64,000 bases of DNA from Thiofilum sp. (GTDB taxonomy: Bacteria; Pseudomonadota; Gammaproteobacteria; Thiotrichales; Thiotrichaceae), in NCBI RefSeq assembly GCF_016711335.1, contig NZ_JADJTF010000001.1:3906001-3970000 (forward strand), written 5' to 3'. Positions 18,119 through 26,500 of the stretch are shown one piece after another; the first letter of the stretch is position 1; each line of letters starts with the position of its first letter. The notes beneath the pieces are model-generated. The model saw nothing but the letters and a program-made list of their open reading frames with translations, was not told the origin of the DNA and did not search any database. The position numbers were made by a program, and so were the translations under genes.

Positions 18119-19486
18119 ATGAATCTCAGTGCACTCACGGCAATCTCTCCCCTAGACGGACGCTATGCTGATAAAACAGCCGCCTTACGCCCTTGGTTTA
18201 GTGAGTATGGGTTGATTTATCATCGTGTATTAGTGGAAATTCATTGGCTGCAAGCCCTCGCTGATTGTGCCGACATTCCTGAAGTACCTAGTTTCAGTGC
18301 TGATGCTAAGCAGTTTTTACAACAAATCATCGCGCAGTTTAATAATGCCGATGCTGAGCGCATTAAAACTATTGAACGCACTACCAACCATGATGTAAAA
18401 GCCGTTGAGTATTTTCTAAAGGAAAAAATCGCAGCTCAACCAAAATTAGCTCAAGTTAGTGAGTTTATTCACTTTGCCTGTACCTCTGAAGATATTAATA
18501 ATCTGTCACATGCGTTAATGCTTAAAGGCGGCATAGAGCAAGTGATTAAGCCTATATTGCAGGCTACTTTGACTAAGCTCACTTCTCAAGCACACGATTA
18601 TGCGGCGATTCCTCTGCTTTCTAGAACCCATGGACAACCTGCATCCCCTACCACTTTAGGTAAGGAATTTGCCAATGTGGTGTATCGTTTACAGCGTCAA
18701 CTCCAACAGTTAGAGCGCATAGAGTATCTGGGTAAAATCAATGGAGCCGTCGGCAACTATAATGCACACTTGAGTGCCTACCCTACTATTCAGTGGGCAG
18801 AATTTGCGGAAAACTTCGTCAGCAGTTTGGGGCTAAAGTGGAACCCCTATACTACTCAGATTGAACCTCATGATTATATTGCTGAGTTATTTGATAATGT
18901 AGTGCGTATTAACACTATTCTAATCGATCTGAGTCGTGATATTTGGGGCTATATTGCTTTGGGGCACTTTAAGCAAAAGGTCATTGCAGGCGAGGTGGGT
19001 TCATCCACTATGCCACATAAAGTAAACCCTATTGATTTTGAAAATGCTGAAGGTAATTTTGGTATTGCGAATGCTCTAATGACTCATTTAGCACAAAAAT
19101 TACCCATTTCGCGTTGGCAACGCGACCTAACAGACTCCACTGTATTACGCACACTGGGCGTGGGTTTAGGGCATAGTTTAATTGGTTATCAGTCCCTACA
19201 AAAAGGCTTAAATAAACTGGAAGTGAATCAAGCGCATCTCACAGCTGAATTAGAGCAAAACTGGGAAGTATTAGCCGAACCCATTCAAACCGTCATGCGT
19301 CGTTACGGGATTGAACAGCCCTATGAAAAACTCAAAGCCTTGACTCGTGGGCAAAAAATTACGCCCGCCCTACTCCAGCAATTTATAGCAGGCTTAGCCT
19401 TACCAGATACCGTCAAAGCAGATTTATTAAAGCTAACCCCCTCTACTTATTTAGGTAGCGCTATTCAACAAGCACAAATTCGATAG
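18119..19486 (+). CDS. purB: Adenylosuccinate lyase PurB
   Basis: PurB catalyses two fumarate-releasing steps of purine synthesis, SAICAR to AICAR and adenylosuccinate to AMP. The 455 residues have the long gammaproteobacterial form, with AISPLDGRYADKTAALRPWF at the start, the substrate motif LSRTHGQPASPTTLGKE and the fumarase-superfamily signature GSSTMPHKVNPIDFENAEGN. It follows nadB by 48 bases on the same strand and ends at a clear terminator, so nadB-purB may be one transcript. Confidence 0.97.
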   Translation: MNLSALTAISPLDGRYADKTAALRPWFSEYGLIYHRVLVEIHWLQALADCADIPEVPSFSADAKQFLQQIIAQFNNADAERIKTIERTTNHDVKAVEYFLKEKIAAQPKLAQVSEFIHFACTSEDINNLSHALMLKGGIEQVIKPILQATLTKLTSQAHDYAAIPLLSRTHGQPASPTTLGKEFANVVYRLQRQLQQLERIEYLGKINGAVGNYNAHLSAYPTIQWAEFAENFVSSLGLKWNPYTTQIEPHDYIAELFDNVVRINTILIDLSRDIWGYIALGHFKQKVIAGEVGSSTMPHKVNPIDFENAEGNFGIANALMTHLAQKLPISRWQRDLTDSTVLRTLGVGLGHSLIGYQSLQKGLNKLEVNQAHLTAELEQNWEVLAEPIQTVMRRYGIEQPYEKLKALTRGQKITPALLQQFIAGLALPDTVKADLLKLTPSTYLGSAIQQAQIR

Positions 19487-19510
19487 CTTAAATGAACCCC
19501 ACTTGATCTG

Positions 19511-19546
19511 AAGAGGTTTTAATTAAATGAATTTAAAACCTCTTTT
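19511..19546 (+). terminator. Rho-independent terminator after purB
   Basis: A perfect 12-bp stem, AAGAGGTTTTAA (19511-19522) with TTAAAACCTCTT (19533-19544) and a 10-base loop, lies 25 bases after the purB stop. T-rich sequence follows. Confidence 0.75.
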
Positions 19547-19911
19547 ATTAGGTTTTTATTAAATTGTTTTAACTTTTCTATTGTGCACTTATTTGTTAAT
19601 AATTAACTAACTCACCTATTACCCTATAAGCCATGGGTCTTATACACGCTCACCCTAAAAGCAAGTCATTTAGCCTCATCCTGCATTAGAACCCCCCTTC
19701 CTAGGCATGCTAAATCTACCCCTATTTTGATTAAATGTTGATATTGACAAATATATTTTTTATTAAAAAAGGTTTTATAAAAACAACAAAAAAATCATAG
19801 GGTTAAAATTAAAGCTCTCTCACCCTAGCTGATAGTTAATTCACTTTTATTGCTTTAATCATCTAGCTTAATACTTTTTCTAAGCGGGTCTCTTTAAGCA
19901 TTGATACTTAA
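19547..19911. other. AT-rich intergenic region without recognised gene
   Basis: About 365 bases between the purB terminator and the IS200-like element. The stretch is strongly AT-rich around 19735-19805, with poly-A and poly-T runs and a perfect TTGACA at 19744, but no matching -10 at 17 bases. I see no coding frame or RNA gene. Confidence 0.35.
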
Positions 19912-20490
19912 CAACCATCAGCTAAAGCTGAAGGGTTCGCTAAAAGGACTAAAGTCCGGATACGGGTCGAATAGACCCGTCTAGCCTTCTGTCTTAAAGT
20001 TATCCTCTAACCTCGGTTCAAAGTGATGCTCTAAATACGCCTTAATCATCTCAGCACTCAATTCCCCTGAAGTCGCACAAAAATAACCCCGCGCCCAAAA
20101 ATGCTGTCCCCAATACCGCTTTCTTAAATCCGGGTAGCTTTCAAAGATTTTTGCCGCACTTCGACCCTTAATTCGGCGCATGATCTCGCTCGGTGCTAGC
20201 TCCGGTGGCACCGATAACAACAAATGCACATGATCCTTGCTCACCACCCCTTCACTATTTCTATCTCAAAGGCTTGACAGGTTTGACGGATCAACTCCCG
20301 TATCTTTAACCCCACATCCCCTTTCAGTACCGGATAGCGGTATTTCGTCACAAATACAAAGTGATACTCAATCCGGTAGACGGTGTGGCTTCCATACCGA
20401 TACTCCATCTCTCACGACCTCATGCCAACCTTCATCCAGCTAGTATCGCAGATAAATCTGACCGTCTAAAGACGGTGGTTTTAACCTTGA
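19912..20490 (-). mobile_element. IS200/IS605-type element with disrupted transposase
   Basis: The element carries a Y1 transposase remnant flanked by short hairpins, the usual end signals of this family. On the 3' side of tnpA are TCAGCT-AA-AGCTGA, GACT-AAA-AGTC and ACGGGTC-GAATA-GACCCGT (19912-19980). On the 5' side is ACCGTCT-AA-AGACGGT (around 20461-20476). IS200-type elements transpose as single strands without inverted terminal repeats. No tnpB accompanies it. The exact ends are uncertain by tens of bases. Confidence 0.65.
19981..20408 (-). pseudogene. tnpA: IS200-type transposase TnpA, frameshifted
   Basis: The N-terminal half runs from ATG 20408 (MEYRYGSHTVYRIEYHFVFV) and meets a TGA just after EIEIVKGW. 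The rest continues in the next frame from VVSKDHVHLLLSVPPE to the stop at 19981. One extra G in the run AAGGGG would join the halves as KGVVSKDHVHLLL. The HUH motif (HVH) and the catalytic Tyr region MIKAYLEHH are both present, so loss of one base in a G tract is the only visible lesion. It could also be a sequencing error. Confidence 0.8.
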
Positions 20491-20561
20491 AGACGGACTA
20501 ATAAAAATTTATCTTTAAATAAGAAAAAAATATGACCTAGTGGTCAACTTGAACTATTAAT

Positions 20562-20632
20562 GTTAAATTAAGGTAAATTTATTTACCATTCACTACTTTA
20601 TAATAGTTTTTTTGATGCTACCTTAATTTAAC
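20562..20632. repeat. Perfect 14-bp inverted repeat with nested palindrome and TATAAT
   Basis: GTTAAATTAAGGTA (20562-20575) is the exact reverse complement of TACCTTAATTTAAC (20619-20632). A second palindrome, GGTAAAT-TT-ATTTACC (20572-20587), overlaps the left arm, so the two structures exclude each other. A perfect TATAAT lies at 20599-20604 in the loop. This could be an operator around the promoter of the PepSY-like gene at 20699, or the remains of a mobile element. Confidence 0.5.
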
Positions 20633-20698
20633 TTTTGAACTTTAAAACAAGGGCATCAGGGCTAAATGCCATTTAAATCTTGCTGACAGGGGAATGTT

Positions 20699-20989
20699 AT
20701 GAAGCATAACTTAGTTATTCGCTCTACGGTTGTATTATTGCTGTTGGGGTGCAGTATTTGGCACACTGCACAAGCAATAGATGCCGGAGCGGAGAAAATT
20801 GATCTAAAACGAGGTCCTGGTGGCGCTGCCTTAACTAAAGGGGACGTAGTAGTAGAAATAAAACGCCAATACGACGGTCGTATTTTATCCATTAGTAAAG
20901 ATAAGAAAGGAGGTGAGGATTGCCACGTTGTGAAATTGCTTACCGAGAAAAGCGAGTTTAAAACCATCCATGTTACTTGTACTTTCTAA
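20699..20989 (+). CDS. Small secreted PepSY-like protein
   Basis: This 96-residue protein has a signal peptide (STVVLLLLGCSIWHTAQA). The mature part, GDVVVEIKRQYDGRILSISK followed by KGGEDCHVVKLLTEKSEF and ends in HVTCTF, resembles a short PepSY fold: a helix with GRILSI, then two strands. Two Cys residues could form a disulfide. PepSY-like periplasmic proteins often precede PhoP/PhoQ-type regulators and may modulate the sensor or be a target of it. The link is inference from position; the gap to phoP is 341 bases. Confidence 0.6.
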   Translation: MKHNLVIRSTVVLLLLGCSIWHTAQAIDAGAEKIDLKRGPGGAALTKGDVVVEIKRQYDGRILSISKDKKGGEDCHVVKLLTEKSEFKTIHVTCTF

Positions 20990-21330
20990 ATCAACGGATC
21001 TCTCTTAAATTTATTATTGAGCCTAGGTATTCATCTGCGGCCTAGGTTCACTGCCTAGTACTCTTAATGAGGTAAGGCTATTATTTATACTTTATAGCAC
21101 TATCACTAGAGCGCTGGTTTTAATAACTTATTTACTGTTAATCATCATGTTAAGATCACTACCTAGCTCTAGATTAAGGTTAGATTACGCTATAAATCAT
21201 GCTTGGTAGTTTTTTATTCTGAATCAAGCGTGTATGATTAAGTTCAATACAGACCTTTCAAGGGGTGAAGGCTGTGTTGAACGAACTATGCCAAAAATAA
21301 ACTTTTTATTAGTAATAAAGATATCAAGCT
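20990..21330. promoter_or_regulatory. Regulatory region ahead of the PhoP/PhoQ-like genes
   Basis: These 341 bases hold no gene. A direct repeat TGTTAA-N6-TGTTAA (21136-21153) resembles a response-regulator box, although PhoP boxes usually repeat every 11 bases and this one repeats every 12. A long imperfect stem, GTTCAATACAGACCTTTCA (21242-21260) with TGAAGGCTGTGTTGAAC (21266-21282), lies about 50 bases before the start codon and could act in the leader mRNA. GCCTAGGT occurs twice near 21025-21050. Confidence 0.4.
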
Positions 21331-22014
21331 ATGCGCGTACTTGTTGTTGAAGATATTGCCCTCTTACGGGAAAAAATCGTAGAAGATCTAAAACGGGCGG
21401 GATTCACAGTCGATGCTGCGGCTGATGGTGCTCAAGGTCTTTATATCGCCACCGAATATCCTATTGACATTGCTATTGTGGATCTGGGCCTCCCTCATGT
21501 ATCGGGAATAGATATTATCCGCAATGTCAGAGCCAAAGGTCTTGATTATCCGATTGTTGCCCTGACGGTGCGGGAACGATGGGAATCTAAGGTTGAAGTA
21601 TTAGAGGCTGGTGCTGACGACTATCTAGTAAAGCCAGTACATGCTGAAGAACTTTCGGTGCGTTTGCGAGCCTTATTACGCCGCAAAACGGGCTGGACTC
21701 AAGCAGAACTCTGTTGTCCTCCCATTCGCCTTAACACTTCAGAGCAGCGCGTCTATATTGAGGATCGTGAAATCATTCTCACGGCCTATGAATATCGTGT
21801 TCTTGAGTATTTGATGCTACATGCTGGTGAAGTAGTTTCTAAAACACGTCTCACTGATAGTTTGTATGAAGAAGATACTGATCGAGATAGTAATGTCATC
21901 GAGGTCTTTATTCGTAGACTACGCCTTAAACTCGACCCTGACGAAATCATTAAACCGATTGAAACGTTAAGAGGTCGTGGTTACCGCTTTACTCTAGAAA
22001 GGACTAACCCATAA
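21331..22014 (+). CDS. PhoP-like response regulator (OmpR family)
   Basis: This 227-residue regulator has a receiver domain (acidic pocket in VVEDIAL, phosphorylated Asp in IAIVDLGLPHVSG, Thr in VALTVRERW, Lys in DDYLVKP) and an OmpR-type winged helix (ILTAYEYRVLEYLMLHAGE, VIEVFIRRLRLKL, IETLRGRGYRF). The switch-region wording ALTVRERWESKVEVLEAGAD is close to PhoP proteins. The kinase gene starts two bases after its stop, so they form an operon. Signals may be divalent cations or envelope stress, as for PhoPQ, but that is not shown. Confidence 0.88.
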   Translation: MRVLVVEDIALLREKIVEDLKRAGFTVDAAADGAQGLYIATEYPIDIAIVDLGLPHVSGIDIIRNVRAKGLDYPIVALTVRERWESKVEVLEAGADDYLVKPVHAEELSVRLRALLRRKTGWTQAELCCPPIRLNTSEQRVYIEDREIILTAYEYRVLEYLMLHAGEVVSKTRLTDSLYEEDTDRDSNVIEVFIRRLRLKLDPDEIIKPIETLRGRGYRFTLERTNP

Positions 22015-22016
22015 CT

Positions 22017-23504
22017 ATGAGTAGTTCACTGCGTAGCCGCCAGCTAGTCAGTGGCTTTAGTATTATTGTGGTCGGTATTTTAGTGTTGGGGGTATTACTG
22101 CACTTAAGTCTTTATGAGCGCAAAAAAGAAGATTCCAGCCAAGAGCTACAACGTACTGCTTTGAGTATTTTAGGTTTTCTAGAGTTTGATCACGGGCGCT
22201 TTAAAATAGTGGAGAATCTGGCTCAGGAAGCTTCGCATTTTATCGGTGGAGAGCGCTTTGGTATCACGGGTGAGCGTGAGCACTTTGCTTATATTTATGA
22301 TCTTACTACACGCAGTATTGTTTGGAGTTCACACTATGAAGACTATGAAAACAACTTAAATGCTAATGTCAAAGCATTAGTGGCTTATTTTGATTTTGAT
22401 GAAATTCGTAACGATGAAACCTTAAAAAATGCGGGTGCTAAATCCATCGTGCGTATTTTACGCCCCATTGATACCCCCGAAACTAAAACGGATAACCCCT
22501 CTTCCTCCCCTAGTACTACCAGAAATAAATATACCAATGACGAATACCAAGTAGCCTTACAGCGCTTTACCTACAACTATGGTGATTATATCTTTGTTGT
22601 CGCTCAATCCTTGGAGGCGGTTAATAAAGAGATGAGCGATCTTAGGGTACGTTTCGCGGTACTCTTCTTCGTTTCTGTAGTATTGATTTTAATTGCCCAA
22701 TTAGCCTCTAGTTTCTGGGTAGTCTCTCCTATTAAAGAATTTGAAGAGGAAGTGCACTCTATTCAATTAGGCGAGCAAGAATTAATCGTAGATGATTACC
22801 CCGAAGAGCTCACGCCGATCAAAAACACCATTAATGCCTTGATTAGCCATGAATCAGGACAAAAACAGCGCTACAAAGACTCATTAGACGATCTAGCTCA
22901 TAGCCTGAAAACACCGCTAGCGGCTATTCGCTCTCAGATTGATGTTGGCAATCAAGACCCTAACCGTTTACAAGCTGTACTAACGGATATAGCCGGTCAA
23001 GTCGACTATATGCAGGAAATCATTTCACGTCAGCTCCGCAAAGCTATGGTTACCAGCCAAAGCGCTATCATTATTTCTCAACCAGTCCGCCCCGTGTTAT
23101 TACGTTTGGCTGAGACGATGAAAAAGGTTTACCGCGATAAAGCCTTTGAAATTCGTATTCTGGTCGATGATTACGCTAAATGCCGCCTTGATGCTGAAGA
23201 TTTAATGGAGTTAATGGGTAATCTACTCAGTAATGCTTGCCGCTTTTGCGATCAATTGGTAGAAGTCTCTGCTCATATTAGTGAAGGCATGTTGATTATT
23301 GATATTGATGACGATGGCATGGGCTTCCCGAGTGAAAACCCTGCAAAACTATTGCAACGCGGTATTCGTGAAGACAGTAAAAGTGAAGGTCAAGGTATCG
23401 GTCTAGCTGTGAGTACCGAGATTATTTCAGCCGTGGGTGGAAAAATCGAACTGCTGGTATCCCCTCAAGTAGGTGCACGAGTACGTCTCCACTTACCTAT
23501 TTAA
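22017..23504 (+). CDS. PhoQ-like sensor histidine kinase
   Basis: The 495 residues form a membrane sensor kinase. A first membrane helix (FSIIVVGILVLGVLLHLSL), a periplasmic domain of about 170 residues, a second helix near 215-235 (FAVLFFVSVVLILIAQLAS), a HAMP-like segment, the H box DDLAHSLKTPLAAIRSQ and the ATPase boxes (NLLSNACRFC, IDIDDDGMGF, GQGIGLAVSTEI) appear in order. The H box reads as in PhoQ. The periplasmic loop holds a Ser/Thr/Pro/Asp-rich insert near 150-170. Confidence 0.88.
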   Translation: MSSSLRSRQLVSGFSIIVVGILVLGVLLHLSLYERKKEDSSQELQRTALSILGFLEFDHGRFKIVENLAQEASHFIGGERFGITGEREHFAYIYDLTTRSIVWSSHYEDYENNLNANVKALVAYFDFDEIRNDETLKNAGAKSIVRILRPIDTPETKTDNPSSSPSTTRNKYTNDEYQVALQRFTYNYGDYIFVVAQSLEAVNKEMSDLRVRFAVLFFVSVVLILIAQLASSFWVVSPIKEFEEEVHSIQLGEQELIVDDYPEELTPIKNTINALISHESGQKQRYKDSLDDLAHSLKTPLAAIRSQIDVGNQDPNRLQAVLTDIAGQVDYMQEIISRQLRKAMVTSQSAIIISQPVRPVLLRLAETMKKVYRDKAFEIRILVDDYAKCRLDAEDLMELMGNLLSNACRFCDQLVEVSAHISEGMLIIDIDDDGMGFPSENPAKLLQRGIREDSKSEGQGIGLAVSTEIISAVGGKIELLVSPQVGARVRLHLPI

Positions 23505-23521
23505 TCCCATTCCATCAGATA

Positions 23522-23550
23522 AGGACATTAGCGCCAGCCGTTAATGTCCT
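23522..23550. terminator. Bidirectional terminator-like hairpin
   Basis: AGGACATTA (23522-23530) pairs perfectly with TAATGTCCT (23542-23550) between the convergent kinase and macroglobulin genes. There is no long T run on either side, so it may work as a weak or processed 3' end. Confidence 0.45.
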
Positions 23551-23568
23551 ATAGTTGAGTGAGGTCAG

Positions 23569-26500
23569 CTACTGATCTGAACCTGCACTGTTAATAACAA
23601 AGCGTTCTACTCCCACACCAATCCCTAAACGCTCCGGATAGCTCATATCTGTGACTAAGCTAGGTGGCTGTCTAAACTCACCCTCAGAGGCAACCCGCGC
23701 TAAATACAACACATGATGCGGTACTTTCTTGTTCAAAGGTAATACCGCCCAATAACGGTCTTGGGCTAACTGCTCAGTAAGTAAAGGTGTGGTTTCTAGC
23801 AACTGACCAATAGGTTTGTCCCGTCCCTCTAGCGTTAAACTCACTACCTCCGGTACAGCACTCACTAAGCGTTGATCTAATACCCAGCCTCCGGGTAATA
23901 AATCGACTACCAATGCCTGAGCTACTTCCTCATTGGCATTCAACTGTAAATGTACTACCACTAGATCACCTACTTGAAAGGAGGCTAAAGGTTTTTTCCT
24001 ACCCGTAATATCATATAAAGTGCGCTGAATTTGGAAAAAATCCTTTTTTTCAGCTAAAGGTGGTTGTGGATAACCCTGCACTTCTAAAGTGGCATGCACC
24101 GATGAGTTAGGTTCTGCTTTTACTGCTACTCCGGCATTTAATTCACGCGCTGAAATATCTAAACGATAGGCCCCTTTCTGATTAACGCTTAAGCCCCTAG
24201 ACTGCAACATAAATTGCGCACTCCACGTAGGTAAACTTTGAGTCGCATTTAACTGCTGCCCTAGCTGGAAAAAAGCCCATTGCTCTTGAGTAGTATAGTA
24301 ATTACGTACATAGATTTGGCGATTGAGTTCTTTAATGCGCTCCGCTAAAGCAGGAATACTGTGCTGATACTTAAGCAATAAAGCCATCAGCCAAGCCTGA
24401 TCACGGATAGCACTGCCATAATCACCTAACTGTAAGGTATCATCACGCTTCAGCTCTAAAGCTAAGTCAAATGCTTCTCGGCTACGCTGCCCATCCGTGC
24501 GTTGATAAAGTGCTAAACCCAGATGCACTAGAGGTAAACCTGATAGCGCTTTTTTATGATCTTGATCGTACCAAGCCCTGAGATTACCCAAACTCACACG
24601 ATTCATACGCGATAATACATAAGCACTATACGCTTTAATGGCAAACGCTAAATGCTCAGGATTATCCACTCCCTTAGTAGCTACATTAACTACCCCTAAG
24701 GACAATTGAGTTTCTAAATAATCCAAGACCCCATTTAATAAATAATCCGGTACTACAAACCCTTGCTCCTTAGCATCTAATAAAAAGTCAGCGACATAAG
24801 CGCTTAACCAAGGGTCAGCGATCATATGACCGCTCCATGCAGCAAAGCCCCCATTGGTTAATTGCAGGCTACTTAACTGTGCCATTGCATTTCTTATGTA
24901 CAGCTCTCGACTCACTAACGACAAAGGTATTAGCCCTAGATTATTAGCCCAACTAGGATCTAAAAACAGATAAGGGTAATTTTTGCTAACCATTGCCTCT
25001 AACGAGACGTAAGGATAAGTGAGTAAATCATCTAGCCCTGCCCGCACACTAAGTTCAGGTGTGCTACTTAACGTCAGGCGTGCGCGTAGTGAGTCGGTTT
25101 GTAAATTTTGAATAATGGTTTTGTCTAAGGTAACTGCACCATCCTCACTACTAATGGTATACAAGCGTGAGCGCTGTAAACGCGGATAAGCTGAGCGTAC
25201 TAATACATTAAATTTACGATGCAGCGTAAATCCCTTACCCTCTAAAGCAAACTCAATAATCCCCTGCCCAAAACGCCGACTGGCTTTAATAGGTAGCACT
25301 ACAGTCTTAGTAGCTCCCTTATCTAGTACATATTCATGATCTGAAGTCGTGGCTAAATATAGGAAATCATTCGTGCCAATCCGCAAGTTAACGGTTTGGC
25401 TTTGGTCGGTTTGATTGACCAAAAGTACTTTTAATTGCGTAGTATCCTCAGCCGCTAAAAAGCTGGGTGCTTGCGTGGTCATTTCCACGGGTGCTTCTAG
25501 GGTTAACTCTTGACTCGTAGCGCCTAACTGCTCCTCGCCTAAGGCTACTGCGGTGAGAGTGAACGATCCTGATTCACTCGGCATAGTTAACTTAATATCC
25601 GCTTCGCCCTGCTCATTAAAATGAACTGTGCTACTCACTAGATGTTGAATAGTGGGTTGATTAAAGGCACGTTGAGAGTTAAGTAGGTTAGGTATTTGAT
25701 GACTAACAGAACTGCTATAGGAGCCAGCTTGCTGAGTGGTTAGTAATTTGGCATAACTATCATAGTGCTCCACACCATAGCGCTTAGGGGAGAAATAATA
25801 GGTAGCGGGATTCCAAGCTGCCTCTTGCTTATTAGGCATGACCTTACTATTCACCGCCGCCAAAAATACTACGGTACTTTTATCCTTTAAATTATGTGCT
25901 TTCACTTTAAAGCTTACTAATTGCTCAGGCAAAACCTTGTTAGGCGCTTCTATAGTGAGCGCTAAATTACGCTCTGAGCGATCTAGTGGCAAATGAATAA
26001 TCCCTAAAGCTCTATTAGGTGTCACTGCTTGTGCCGGATCGGCTGGGCGTAATAATAAGGCACTAATATAAAGATCATGGCGCTGCCAATTGCGTTGAAT
26101 CGGAATAGTAAAGGTGGCTCCCTGAGCTGGAATATGTACCTGCTTAGACCATAATAATTGGTCGCCTTCCACTGTTAAGATGGCATCCCCTGCTGAGGGA
26201 GGCGTAATAGTGACCTGAGCCACCTCCCCCGCTTTATAAGCCACTTTGTCTAAACTCATTTTGACTTCATAAGGCTCTAAAGCTGCATTAACGCCTTGCC
26301 AACGCCATCCCACGTCAAAACGATAGGCGGTTTTGAGTTGGGTGACAGGATCTTCCACTTCTAACCAATACTCACCTGACTCAACCTTAAACTCAACTGT
26401 GGTGGACTGATCCTCCGCTAAGTCAAGGCGTTGTTGCTCTAAAGGTATGAGTTGTTCACTGGCTACCTGTTTCCACCCTTCTTCGGGGCTATAATCCCAA

